DNA of 64,000 nt, taken from assembly GCA_030168575.1 (NCBI GenBank), contig CP115555.1, forward strand, positions 186,001 to 250,000, given 5' to 3'. Every line of letters begins with the position of its first letter. Position 1 is the first letter of the stretch. Under the pieces are notes generated by a model. That model saw only the letters and a list, made by a program, of their open reading frames with translations. It was not told the origin of the DNA and made no database searches. The translations under genes and the position numbers were made by a program. This DNA is from Methanomassiliicoccales archaeon LGM-RCC1. Its GTDB lineage: Archaea > Thermoplasmatota > Thermoplasmata > Methanomassiliicoccales > Methanomethylophilaceae. Positions 28,596 to 37,742 of the stretch are shown here, piece by piece.

Positions 28596-28617
28596 TCCTT
28601 ATCCAGCATCCCCGGAA
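28577..28617 (+). repeat. Left attachment repeat (attL) in the tRNA-Tyr 3' end
   Basis: The first 20 bases AATCAGGGAGTGGGGACCAT are identical to 38727-38746. Identity resumes after three mismatches (TATCCAGCATC), then two mismatches and CGGAA: 36 of 41 positions. It covers the T-stem/acceptor 3' half, CCA and flanking bases, so integration leaves the tRNA intact. Confidence 0.88.
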
Positions 28618-28701
28618 AGTGCGATTTTCGGGTTTTCGCAATTCACAGCGTTAAGTCGATTTCTATTCCTATCGGAATATTACCTATCTGGAGGGGTTCT
28701 C

Positions 28702-29751
28702 GTGTCGGTTTTTGACACGATGGACCGCGGGGAGCTGCAGAAGAAAGTGCTCTCCGGAGAGATCGATGCAGACTGCCTGTTGAAGGATCTCATCGAATGG
28801 GTGACCCTTGTCTACTACAACCTTTTTGCCAACCTCGATACGGGAGAGCACCGTGCCTGCCCTGTATCGAGGAGAGGCAATGCCGCGTATGCTTTACGTC
28901 AGTCTTTCAAGAAATCTATGTTAGCTAAACTGATCAAGAAATCTACCATCTCTGAACAAACCTCTTCCGGCATCTTCTCACATCTTCTCTTCATGACCCT
29001 GACCATCGACCATAATGTCATGTCCCGTGATGAGGCTAACAGGTTCATCACTGCCAAAGGCAAGGGCATCAGCAGGTTCTTTGCACGTCTGGAGAAGGCC
29101 TTGGACGACGGTTACTCGAAGGTGATTGTCAAAGAGTCCACTACATCCGGCTATCCGGCTGTGCATATCATCCTCCACTTGGACAGGCCTCTAAAGATAA
29201 AATGGCACGAGAAGAGCCATTCCTATCGTCCAGATCCGTCGGATCCGTACACACGTTCCATCCTTTCCAAACTAAAGAATCTGGATGATTGGAACTCTAA
29301 GAGCCCCATCTGGGGTGTCGGTTTCGTGGACATCTACGGTTTCACAAATGACCGTCTCCAGATGAAGAGCTACTCCAACCCGATAAACTACATCGCCAAA
29401 TACATCTCTAAGTCGCTTGATCTTCAGGACATCCCCGACCTTGATAAGTACGAGAGGGTGTCGGAGCTGCCGGAGAAATACCGCACGAAGATCTGGACGG
29501 TCCTGAACAACCTCATTTGGAACTCCCAGACTTGGGTCATCTCCAAGTCGTTCAGAGAGGACCTCAAGAAGATAAAGGAGAAGATCGAGAAACTGAAATC
29601 CCGCTGGATGTACGTCGATACGGTCTCTGTCGACAATCCAAGGCTCTACACATGGATGGATTGGGCCCTCGATAATCTCCCCCCAGACATTCAATTGGCA
29701 TTGCGTATCAGACCTGATATCGTGCCGTCCAAAAAGCTCGTGATAATGTGA
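28702..29751 (+). CDS. Probable rolling-circle replication initiator (Rep, HUH-like)
   Basis: The 349-aa protein shows three segments in the order of rolling-circle Rep motifs: LLFMTLTID near residue 95 (motif I, FxTLT), AVHIILHLDRPL near 155 (motif II position, but spaced H-x3-H rather than H-x-H), and NPINYIAKYISKS near 230 (motif III YxxKYxxK with candidate nucleophile tyrosines). Start is GTG 28702 with the Shine-Dalgarno-like GGAGGGG. Next to attL and upstream of a hairpin-rich block that could be its origin. The family match is inferred from motifs only, and the atypical motif II leaves room for doubt. Confidence 0.68.
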   Translation: MSVFDTMDRGELQKKVLSGEIDADCLLKDLIEWVTLVYYNLFANLDTGEHRACPVSRRGNAAYALRQSFKKSMLAKLIKKSTISEQTSSGIFSHLLFMTLTIDHNVMSRDEANRFITAKGKGISRFFARLEKALDDGYSKVIVKESTTSGYPAVHIILHLDRPLKIKWHEKSHSYRPDPSDPYTRSILSKLKNLDDWNSKSPIWGVGFVDIYGFTNDRLQMKSYSNPINYIAKYISKSLDLQDIPDLDKYERVSELPEKYRTKIWTVLNNLIWNSQTWVISKSFREDLKKIKEKIEKLKSRWMYVDTVSVDNPRLYTWMDWALDNLPPDIQLALRIRPDIVPSKKLVIM

Positions 29752-29756
29752 TACCC

Positions 29757-30224
29757 ATGCGTTACAAGATAAAATCTCAGACATTGATCTCCAATGTCCT
29801 CAGCCACCTCTATCAGGCGATCCTGTTCATCTATTCAGATTTCAAATGCGGACTCCTGTACTCCATTCTGGTAATTGGTGAGAAACTGTACATTTTCGGT
29901 TACAGCCATTACAATGCTTATAGGAACAGAATCGAGGATATCAGAGAACATACGTACTACATGAAGGACGGATATGGCAGAAGATACAAGATCTTCCGTC
30001 ACCCCAGCTCCTTTTTCGATCCGATCAATTACCGCCCTAGTCTGCCCTTCCGTCACCGCAAACGATCGGACCTCAGACACACCATACTTCTATCCCAATC
30101 AATACGGGCGGGCCACGCGGCGGCGAAGCCCCGTCGCCCCTTGGGGCAGGGGCGACGACGTGTGGACGGCACGTATGGCGGCGGGCTCACGCGAAGCGTG
30201 GCCGAAGGCGGCCCGCCGCGTTGA
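29757..30224 (+). CDS. Hypothetical protein downstream of Rep (3' end runs into hairpin block)
   Basis: I do not recognise this protein. It starts six bases after the Rep stop. The first about 115 residues look plausible: one hydrophobic segment near residues 20-45 (including GLLYSILVIGEKLYIFGY), then a basic tyrosine-rich part. The last about 40 residues are Arg/Gly/Pro-rich and are simply the translation of the GC-rich inverted repeats from 30108 on, so the true gene may be shorter, or the frame may be only fortuitously open. Confidence 0.4.
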   Translation: MRYKIKSQTLISNVLSHLYQAILFIYSDFKCGLLYSILVIGEKLYIFGYSHYNAYRNRIEDIREHTYYMKDGYGRRYKIFRHPSSFFDPINYRPSLPFRHRKRSDLRHTILLSQSIRAGHAAAKPRRPLGQGRRRVDGTYGGGLTRSVAEGGPPR

Positions 30225-30357
30225 GCCCCGGCCCCGAAGCTTCGCCGTAGGGGACGTGGGCGAAACCTCGACATTCGCGTTGCCGAGCGCAGCGAAGGCA
30301 ACGGGAATGGAGAGCATACGACCCGGACGAGCGAAGCTCGGACGGGGAAGTATGCAT
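30108..30357 (+). other. GC-rich block of mini-hairpins, candidate replication origin or structured RNA
   Basis: About 250 very GC-rich bases inside AT-rich DNA, almost wholly foldable. Seen: CGTCGCCCC/GGGGCGACG (30132-30140/30149-30157); GCGGCGGGC/GCCCGCCGC (30178-30186/30211-30219) enclosing two side hairpins CACGC-GAA-GCGTG (30188-30200) and GCC-GAA-GGC (30201-30209); CGTTGCC/GGCAACG (30278-30284/30297-30303); GCATAC/GTATGC (30314-30319/30350-30355) enclosing CGAGC-GAA-GCTCG (30328-30340). The heptamer GCGAAGC, an exceptionally stable single-stranded DNA hairpin, occurs three times. Placed right after Rep, it suggests a rolling-circle origin or a structured RNA. Confidence 0.65.
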
Positions 30358-30857
30358 AGACTTGATGAAGATAACCAAAGTTGAAACCTGACTCGACCAC
30401 ATTAGCTGTGATGTTTGAGTGATTAAAGGTTATCTAAATCTGTTACACCGGCCGTTATGTACTACCATTTCTTAGACTACTATCAGAACTCGTCACGTTT
30501 ATCCAAGAATGGATGACAGCGGAAATCTTCAAGCTTATTTCTGTAAGGGTATAGGAGACTTAGGCGCGCGAATGTGAAACGATATATTCTTATCTTCTTA
30601 CCAGCCGACAACATGACGAATGCTTGGATCAACAAATCGTTCTTTATGATTGTACAGTACCCTGATCGATCTTCTTTGAACTTTATGGAACAGATGCTAC
30701 AGCCAATGAGTCCCTGGAAAGTTAAATAAGAAAACCAGAGTTTCTACATATGTTTATATAATGATGGAGAATTTAACGGGTATATTCAGACAGGGTTTTA
30801 ATCCAGCCCCATATGGTTGGTAGACCCCAGAAAATGTTTGATGAAAACCTGTATTAG
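30358..30857. other. AT-rich stretch between hairpin block and surface-protein gene
   Basis: No convincing large gene. It holds one possible 38-aa ORF (30613-30729) and, near its end, the promoter of the surface-protein gene: TTTATATA at 30753-30760, about 104 bases before the start. Confidence 0.5.
30613..30729 (+). CDS. Possible 38-aa ORF, unknown
   Basis: ATG to TAA reading MTNAWINKSFFMIVQYPD then a methionine-rich tail. No recognisable family, no clear ribosome-binding site. Listed only because the surrounding 500 bases are otherwise empty; it may be chance or a remnant. Confidence 0.15.
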   Translation: MTNAWINKSFFMIVQYPDRSSLNFMEQMLQPMSPWKVK

Positions 30858-30863
30858 GTGATC

Positions 30864-33800
30864 ATGTTGAAGACAGATTCAAAAAAGGCATTGATGGCAG
30901 TCATTATGGTGTCTATGATGCTGATAGTACCATTGTCCGTGGTCCAGTGGGACCAGACAGATAACGGGGGGGGACTCGATCTTTCAGCCTTCCCTGTAAC
31001 AGATAGAAGCAATAAGAAAATAAGCATTATCGGAGACAGCATCTCCACTTTGAGCACCCATAACAAACAGGGCAACGCGATTTATTATAACGCTAACGGA
31101 CCCAACCAAATCAGCATCAATACGATGTGGTGGGGGCGTCTTATAAAGGATTGGAATAACGGGTCGGAAGGATGGGAAAACAATCTTCTTGTCAATAATT
31201 CATACAGTGGATCCACGGTTGCCAACGGTACTTCTCCGAGGGCCAACCAAACCGTAGTAAATGACCTGTCGAACGGTACATCGAATCCCGATATCGTTCT
31301 GATCTTCGTTGGTACCAACGATTACAATAGAAACAGAAGTGCAACGATCGGAGACGTCGATGGTGATTCGTTGGCAACATACATCGCACAGGATCTTGTA
31401 GGAGGTTCCTCTAGGACATCCTATGACAATATCGCTCAGGCATACACTCTGATGTTGAAGAGAGTCATAGATAAATATCAGACTCCAGGTGATAATCTGG
31501 AGATCATATGTCTCCTGCCTTTTACAGAACCGGCACAGATACAGAAGGGCGTCCACTACGGCAACAATGAAAACGCGACAGGGTTCTACAGGGATACGTT
31601 CAACGATGGGTTGGAAGCCATATGCAAGTACATGAAGACCTATCACGGTACTCACGGCACAGGGAATAACGACATCAAATGTATTGACATGTCCAAATGC
31701 GGTCTGCCGGAGAGATTTACCAAGGCATCGGCCGATTATTTTGTTGATGGAGGAGATTACATGAATTACAGTGTGAGGTCCCTGCATCCGAACAACGCTG
31801 GATTTGAGCTGATGTTCAACTACATCAAACAAGAACTCGAAGGAACGTATTCAAAGCATTCATCCAATGCAATCCCCAAGGGCACAGACTATCTATATAG
31901 GATAGATTTCGACAAAAACGGAAATAACATTACCAACGTTTTGGAGTCCCATCATGTTGGAAGTGCATACACGTCATTGGAAAGCAAATACCGTGTTGCA
32001 AAGGATGGTCCGAATTCCAGTAATTCATCCACTGGAAACAGTAGCTAGAGTATCAATGCTTTTTGGGATTTCGATCCCGATACCGGTCTGGGGCCGTTCA
32101 ATTCGTTTTACGCAGCGATCAACATCAAGGATTCCAACTATGGCAATCCTGACGATTCTAAGGAACTCAGACTGAACGACAAGAAGGGAACAGTGGCATA
32201 TGTGTTGGACCCGTACAACTTGAAGAAGACCCTTAAAGGGATGATGTTTTCCACGGACCTTTACAACGTTATGCTTGTGATTCCGACCGTCTATTGGAAA
32301 TCGGTAGGAGTTGATGGCGAAGGACATGAAGTGAGCCCAGACGGCGCTTTGGCCTCATGTTCGGAATATCGGCTGTATCTTTCGAACAAACAGTCATATA
32401 CTCCAAATGGTGGAGATGAAGTCACGGGCATGCACGCAAACGGCCATACCGATGGATATGGTAACACAGGAAATGTGAAGCCATATATCGCCATAGGGGT
32501 CTATGAAGCATATGCCACATCAGACTCAGAGTTGGTGTCGCAGAGTGGCAAAGTGCCTACTGTCAACAAGACATTGGCAGAATTCAAGACCCTAGCCGGT
32601 AATAACAACACAAATATTGGTAACACAGGATCATACTCACTTTGGGGTTACGACCAATGGCAGTTGTACAAGATGATGGCATTTACCATCATGGGTACCG
32701 AGAACGCCCAAGGAATGATCGGTCGCGGATTGGCCACCGGTTCGTTCAATAGCGGATTCAGATCAGAAACAGGAACAGTGGATACCGCGGGAAGTTATTT
32801 CGGAACATATCTTGTTGAGCCCAGCAGGACCACCGCATCCAAGCTGCTACTGGAGAACACCTGGGGAAGCGTAGCCGAATTCCTTGGGGACGTGAAAGGA
32901 ACATACCATGATTCAAAATATCGTTTAGTGTTTGAAGCAGAAGAGATAACAGCAGAAAAAATCATAGAGAGTTTCAATAACGCGACGAGTGGATGGTATT
33001 CTAAAACATGGCTCAGAGATAATCCCCTCTGGGGTTGCTTGGGTTGGTTCGATACAGGAAATTACACCGGGGCGGATGACCAGATGTCCTTGGATATAAG
33101 TGGTGACAGAATAGCTATATCCTCACCTCAAACCGATAAATCAGTCCGTGTCGGAGGAGCACATAACACCACGGGTAACCGTGCCGGACTCAGCACCCTA
33201 TGGATGGATTCGGTCATATCAGAAGCGGATTCGATTACCGGCTCGCGCATCATGTATCTGATGGATGCGGCAGCCGTTGAGGTGAAGGTCAGTGTTTCAA
33301 CAACACATGTGGAAACCGCTAGTTTGGCAGTTACCAAGAAAGTTGGTTCGGACACACCGACTAATGTGGCGGATCCGATCTATGTAGGAAATGATGCAAC
33401 TCTTGCGATGGTTGATAACAATATGACCATCACTGATGGCGATACCGTATACACATACACAGTAACCCCTGCCTCCGGAAAGTCGTTCAATTACTTCATG
33501 GACGAACTCAATGACAGAATCCAGGTTAGCGGAAAGGTCAGGTCGATGGTCCTGAAAGCCGTTTGCGGTACACCTGAAGTCGTTTCCGTCATACAGGCCG
33601 CCGGAGGAACCTTGACGATACATTATAGAAGCGATGCGACCGTGACTCCGGGAACTTCCGAGTATTCTGTCCAGGACAATGTGCTTACGATATCGACTGG
33701 TAATAACATCAATCTGACGGTCACGGCCACACCTAACAACGGCGTCCATTTCGGTATGTTCCTGGTGGGGCCTTCGAATGCAATGGTTCCTCAGACAAAT

Positions 33801-36143
33801 ACAGATTCGGTGGCTATCACGGACGCTTATACTAAGGATAACCCCTTGACGATAACCGCGGCCTTCGTTAACTACGTCTACGCTTTCAAAGGCGATGATT
33901 ACACCATCAGCTACGTTTCGAAATCAGGAACACAGACAATCTCCAACGGCAGTGTTACGAACGAGTCACCGATCCCGGTCGTCTATCAGACCGGTACCGT
34001 CGAATTGACGATAACAGCTGAAGACAATCATCTAATCAATAAGGTCTATGCCGGGATAACAGAATTGACCGAATCCGCTAACAAATACACAGTAGGTCCA
34101 TTGACTTCCGACACTTACGTTACGGTCCTGACCGATAATGACAATACTGTAACTTTCACAAGAGACAGTGTGAAGATCGAAACCGAGCATGAGGCTAGCA
34201 ATCTCTATCTGCCGACCGAAGTGGTCGTCACTCCTATCGATAACCTTACAGACGGAGTCCTTGAGAGTATCAAGAACAGGGCTTCACTGAGCGTTGCGAT
34301 CCTTGGAAAGTCGGACGTCCGCTTGAACGTCCCCACGGTGCAAACAGTCCCCATTCCGGTGGCGGCATTGACATTATTCAAGGGATCTAACGGAGACCTG
34401 TATATCGATTCCCTCAATGCGAACCTGGTATTCACCAGAGCTGCACTATCGGATATCGGAGAAGCTATCGAAGCGGGAGTGGGCGATAATTCGATCATGA
34501 TCGATCAAAATTCGGCGCTGTCGGTATCTGCGATTTCGACCAGTGCGCCTGAGGCATATTCTTCTTTGATACCTCATAGCCAAGTCTTCAATATCGATGT
34601 GGCGGTGGTCACGGATACCGTCACCTATCACATCACATCAGAACTCGGATCGCCTATGACGATAGAGCTGGACCCGACAGCCGGTTATAGCAAATATTCC
34701 ATACGTTACCTGGACGGAACAGGGGGCATGGAGAGGCTGCATTCCAGCAACTGTACCTTCGATGCAACCCTCTTCGGCCTGTATGCGATCGTTGAGGAAT
34801 ATACCGTGCGTTTCGATACGGCCGGTCTGGTTCTCAAAGATAGCGTCAACGTGGCGAGAGATTCTACTCTGGATCCCGGCTCGCTGATGGCTGCCGGCTA
34901 CACATTCGCCGGATGGTATAAGGATCCGACATTCGACACTCCCTGGAGCGAGCAGAGTATCGTGTCCGTGGACAATATGACGCTATATGCCAAGTGGAAC
35001 GTCTGGACCCTGACCGTTACGTTCGAACCGGGTACAGGATCAGGTACCATGGAACAACAGACAATCAGGTACAGCGATGGAAGCAGGACCTTGAATCCCA
35101 ATGCTTTCACGAAAACCGGTTACGTGTTCGACCATTGGACTTCCGATACCGAAGAGACGTACGATGACAGGGCCGACATGTCGGAACTGATCCTTGCGGT
35201 CGATTCAGAGATCACTCTCGCAGCCGAATGGAGAAAAGCCCCCGTGCCGCCGTCACCCGTCAACCCCAATATCTACGAGGCGGTCAGCGACGACGGGGAA
35301 TTCAGCGACAAAGAGGTGTCCTCCATCATCTCGCAGATGAAGAACATCGCATCCTATAGCAAGACGCCGATTCTGAACGTCACCGCAGAAGGGCGGATCC
35401 ATCTGACATCGGAGCTGTTCGACGCCATGATCAATTACGGTGCGAAGTTGGTGTTCAAGGACAAGAATGTGACCATAGACGTTCCCTCTAAGACTCTGGC
35501 CGGTATAGGCAAAGGAAAGGATGCAATCCTCATGGTGGACACCAAGGACATATCGGAGGTCTACGTCCTGAAGGACAGGGACGGTGAGGTCTACGACATA
35601 ACCCTGGTGGTCAACGGTCAGACCTACAAGGAACTATTCGCCGAGCCTATAGACATCTCCATCATATGTGACGACCTGAAGGATGTCGACAAGGATCTCA
35701 CGGAGCTGTTCTACGTCAATGGTTCCGTACTGGAGAAGGTGGACATTACCAAATTCGGCGATATGGTCTGGTTCTCGGCTCCGCATCTGAGCCGTTACGC
35801 CCTCGTGTACGATAGAGGCGCCACAGTGTCTGTGAACATAAGCGGCGGAACGGTATCCGACCCCGGGGACGGATGGAAGTACAGCGGCGGATACTACTCG
35901 AAGAAGTTCGCGGTCGGCTCCACCGTGACGGAGATACTGGACGACCTGGGATCAATAAGCAAATCCTGGTCCGTCAGGATGGGTCAAAGCTCCACATCCG
36001 ACGTGTTGGAAGAGGGCGGGATGACCATCGTAGTGAAGTGGGTGTCCCTCGCGGACATCCTCCTCGTGATCTTTGTGGTCATCGTCGCGATCCTCCTGCT
36101 CTTCATAACCTTCTACCGGAAGGGAACCGGTCGGAGGAGCTGA
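30864..36143 (+). CDS. Giant secreted surface protein: SGNH hydrolase + in-frame amber + lectin-like and InlB-type repeats + C-terminal anchor
   Basis: Read through one TAG (codon 395), the frame encodes 1759 residues. Residues 7-28 are a signal/anchor segment. Residues 50-325 are an SGNH/GDSL esterase: GDS with S59, GTND at 150-153, H308 in SLHPN. After the amber, residues about 440-790 resemble an FGE/C-type-lectin fold (ENTWGSVAEFLGD; RVGGAHNTTGNRAGLS; GSRIMYL). Beta-rich repeats follow, then two InlB/Flg_new-type repeats at about 1312-1459 (AGYTFAGWYKDPTF, LYAKWNVW). A membrane helix lies at about 1728-1751 with a KGTGRRS tail. Without readthrough only the SGNH part (394 aa, unanchored) is made. 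Adhesin-like proteins of gut methanogens share such repeats. Start ATG 30864; GTG 30858 is possible. Confidence 0.8.
32046..32048 (+). other. In-frame TAG, candidate pyrrolysine codon
   Basis: The only TAG ending a long frame in the window. It falls in a serine/asparagine linker (STGNSS before, SINAFWDFDPDTG after). The frame then stays open without another stop to 36143, with no start codon before the GTG at 32193, while clearly protein-like sequence begins immediately after the TAG. Confidence 0.65.
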
Positions 36144-36155
36144 GACCGCAAAAAC

Positions 36156-36186
36156 ATCCGGACGGCTGAGGTTGGGCCGTCCGGAT
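36156..36186 (+). terminator. Stem-loop terminator of the surface-protein gene
   Basis: A perfect 11-bp inverted repeat, ATCCGGACGGC (36156-36166) and GCCGTCCGGAT (36176-36186), 13 bases after the stop. Confidence 0.65.
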
Positions 36187-36210
36187 ATCAAACCTCTTCC
36201 CGAAACCGTG

Positions 36211-36270
36211 ACGGATCGGCTGCATGGTAGTTGCCGTAACAGCTCATGGGCCATGGACATCTTTTTGAGT
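36211..36270 (-). pseudogene. 3' remnant of a third DUF3800 gene
   Basis: Minus-strand codons read KKMSMAHE, matching the C-termini KKVSFAHE and EKISIAHE of the two DUF3800 genes nearby. The following bases keep the hairpin spacing of those copies (GGCTGC 36218-36223, GTTGCC 36230-36235, CTCATGGG 36243-36250), but the outer 5' arm and the stop codon are lost. The rest of the gene is gone, replaced upstream by the second copy. Confidence 0.6.
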
Positions 36271-36274
36271 TTAC

Positions 36275-36358
36275 TTTAAATACGACTGTGCCGATAAATC
36301 ATTATCCCGATAAGACCCATGAGTCGGCTGCTGGAGTGTGGCCATTACGGCTCATGGG
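36275..36358 (+). ncRNA. Candidate antisense hairpin RNA at the 3' end of DUF3800 (copy 1)
   Basis: TATA box TTTAAATA at 36275-36282. A 43-nt hairpin at 36316-36358: outer stem CCCATGAG/CTCATGGG, internal loop TC/ATTACGG, inner stem GGCTGC/GTGGCC with two G-U wobbles, loop TGGAGT. The transcript would start near 36305 and be antisense to the last codons and stop of the DUF3800 gene. Spacing and architecture are identical in the copy at 38895-38979. Confidence 0.5.
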
Positions 36359-36940
36359 CGAAGGATACCTTCTTCGCTATCAGCTCGTAATAACTGTCCT
36401 CGTTCGATTCGTACTTAGAACGGATGGAACCTGCGACGAAATCCGCCAGCTGGACACATTTATTGTCATGTGACTGGACTTTCTTTACGGCCTTTATATT
36501 GCGTCCTTCGAGTCCCTGTTTCGCAATTTCGGACAGATCCCCTATTGATACGCCAAGGTTCTGGTCGAAATGGAATATCACATCCCTGGTCTCAAGCGCA
36601 TCATTGACCAGAGGCATCAACAGTCTGACAGCTTCTTTGTATAGTCTCTTCCCACGGACATCCATGTAGCCATCGGAATCCTTATCGATGCATACATAGA
36701 CTATGTTCAACGGCAGCCGACAAGCGATTCCAGAATCTCTTCCTTTTCATCCATGAATGAATTATAGAATTTGATCTCATGACCGGGCTTGAACGACTTC
36801 CTCCTGTTCTTGACCAAATCAATGGTCTTGAAGGCTGGCTTCAGGTCCCTGACACGTCTTGATACGATTGCGGCCATTATGAAGAATCTATCCTCCGAGC
36901 CCAGATTGCCGGATTCGTCTATGGCCACTATCGAAGTCAT
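36345..36940 (-). pseudogene. DUF3800-family gene split by a frameshift
   Basis: The N-terminal part (36940-36707, SIVAIDESGNLGSEDRFF with the DESGN motif) and C-terminal part (36710-36345, NIVYVCIDKDSDGY onward) are in different frames. Together they match the intact 200-aa DUF3800 protein at 38966-39568 end to end. The shift is near 36710, where the upstream frame ends LVGCR-TGA and the next opens with TTG overlapping the stop. DUF3800 proteins have an RNase-H-like fold and are frequent in mobile and defence loci; activity is unknown. A coupled two-piece protein or programmed shift is possible, but I see no clear slippery site. Confidence 0.72.
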
Positions 36941-36949
36941 CTTATCCCG

Positions 36950-37486
36950 TCACTGAACAGGCTTCTCCTTGTTCCTGATCATCTCGCGGATCCTGTCCAC
37001 TTCGCCCTTGATGTCGCTGGATTTCAGGAAATCTTCGATCTTCTTTTCATGACATAGTATATCGCGCTGGCTCGCGAAGAAATACATCAACGCTATCTTG
37101 ATGAAATCCTGATGGTTCTTGAACTGCCTGGTCCTCTCGATGACCCTGTTCATCTGCTCCAGCAGCATATATGGGAAGACCACCAGGATGCTTATGCTGT
37201 CCCTGCCCATCTTCGCAGTGGCTTCGTAGTCCTCACGGATGGTCTCGATGTAGCTTTCCAGCTCTTCGTAGTAGACCGCCTGGCCCACTTCCCTTGATAC
37301 CTTGCGTTCCTCCACCGCATCGAGAATGAGCATCTCCCTCGTGCATATCTCCGTGTAGAACTTGCGGCATGCATCGACCACGACGTCCGGACGAGATGCA
37401 TGGGTGCTGCCTGCGAAGGCATCCATGGATCTGCACATATTATCGGTGACCCTAATCATTATGCGCGTTTTGGCCTCTTCACCCAT
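36950..37486 (-). CDS. Ribbon-helix-helix DNA-binding regulator of the element
   Basis: A 178-aa protein. Residues about 7-45 (TRIMIRVTDNMCRSMDAF, SRPDVVVDACRKFY) fit a ribbon-helix-helix domain of the CopG/NikR type, and the rest is helical with no recognised ligand domain. Divergent from the 40-aa ORF and integrase, with a perfect 9-bp inverted repeat between them. Likely autoregulates and controls integration. No NikR-type metal histidine/cysteine pattern is evident. Confidence 0.7.
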   Translation of the reverse strand: MGEEAKTRIMIRVTDNMCRSMDAFAGSTHASRPDVVVDACRKFYTEICTREMLILDAVEERKVSREVGQAVYYEELESYIETIREDYEATAKMGRDSISILVVFPYMLLEQMNRVIERTRQFKNHQDFIKIALMYFFASQRDILCHEKKIEDFLKSSDIKGEVDRIREMIRNKEKPVQ

Positions 37487-37576
37487 GTAATCCCTCGCTA
37501 ACTATCTATTTCAATATGATAATGGATTGATTTACTTTTAAACCAGATGTCTAGTATAAACTAACTTTATATATGC

Positions 37577-37602
37577 ATTTTGTAATCTATCACTTACAAA
37601 AT
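37577..37602. promoter_or_regulatory. Operator-like inverted repeat upstream of the integrase operon
   Basis: ATTTTGTAA (37577-37585) and TTACAAAAT (37594-37602) form a perfect 9-bp inverted repeat with an 8-base spacer. It sits between TTTATATATG (a TATA box at about 37566-37575) and the Shine-Dalgarno AGGAGG at 37605-37610, where a bound repressor would block initiation. Confidence 0.7.
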
Positions 37603-37619
37603 ATAGGAGGTTAAAAGTC

Positions 37620-37742
37620 ATGGTTTACATGGACGAATGGGAATACCATCTCTGGTTAGAACTGCACAAGAACGAACTTACGGCCTTACCTGAGGACGAT
37701 CAAACCGCTTCTCAGGAGGTGCCTTTAGAGGAGGAGCCCTGA
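37620..37742 (+). CDS. 40-aa acidic ORF before integrase (possible excisionase or regulator)
   Basis: Starts ATG 37620 behind a strong AGGAGG, ends TGA 37740-37742, and the integrase ATG follows with no gap. The product (MVYMDEWEYHLWLELHKNE start, acidic end QEVPLEEEP) matches no family I know. The strong ribosome site and tight coupling argue that it is translated; an excisionase or DNA mimic role is a guess. Confidence 0.6.
   Translation: MVYMDEWEYHLWLELHKNELTALPEDDQTASQEVPLEEEP

Noticed and set aside
30108-30357. CRISPR array or insertion-sequence ends
   Set aside because: The repeats are different hairpins, not equal-length direct repeats with spacers, and no transposase is adjacent.
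32193-36143. Independent gene starting at GTG 32193
   Set aside because: Protein-like sequence extends in frame upstream to the TAG, and no ribosome-binding site or signal peptide precedes the GTG.
30864-36143. Diversity-generating retroelement target
   Set aside because: The lectin-like fold fits, but no reverse transcriptase or template repeat is in the window; kept only as a remark.
36700-36715. Programmed frameshift in DUF3800
   Set aside because: No clear slippery heptamer or downstream structure; the intact copy is in one frame, so mutation is more likely.
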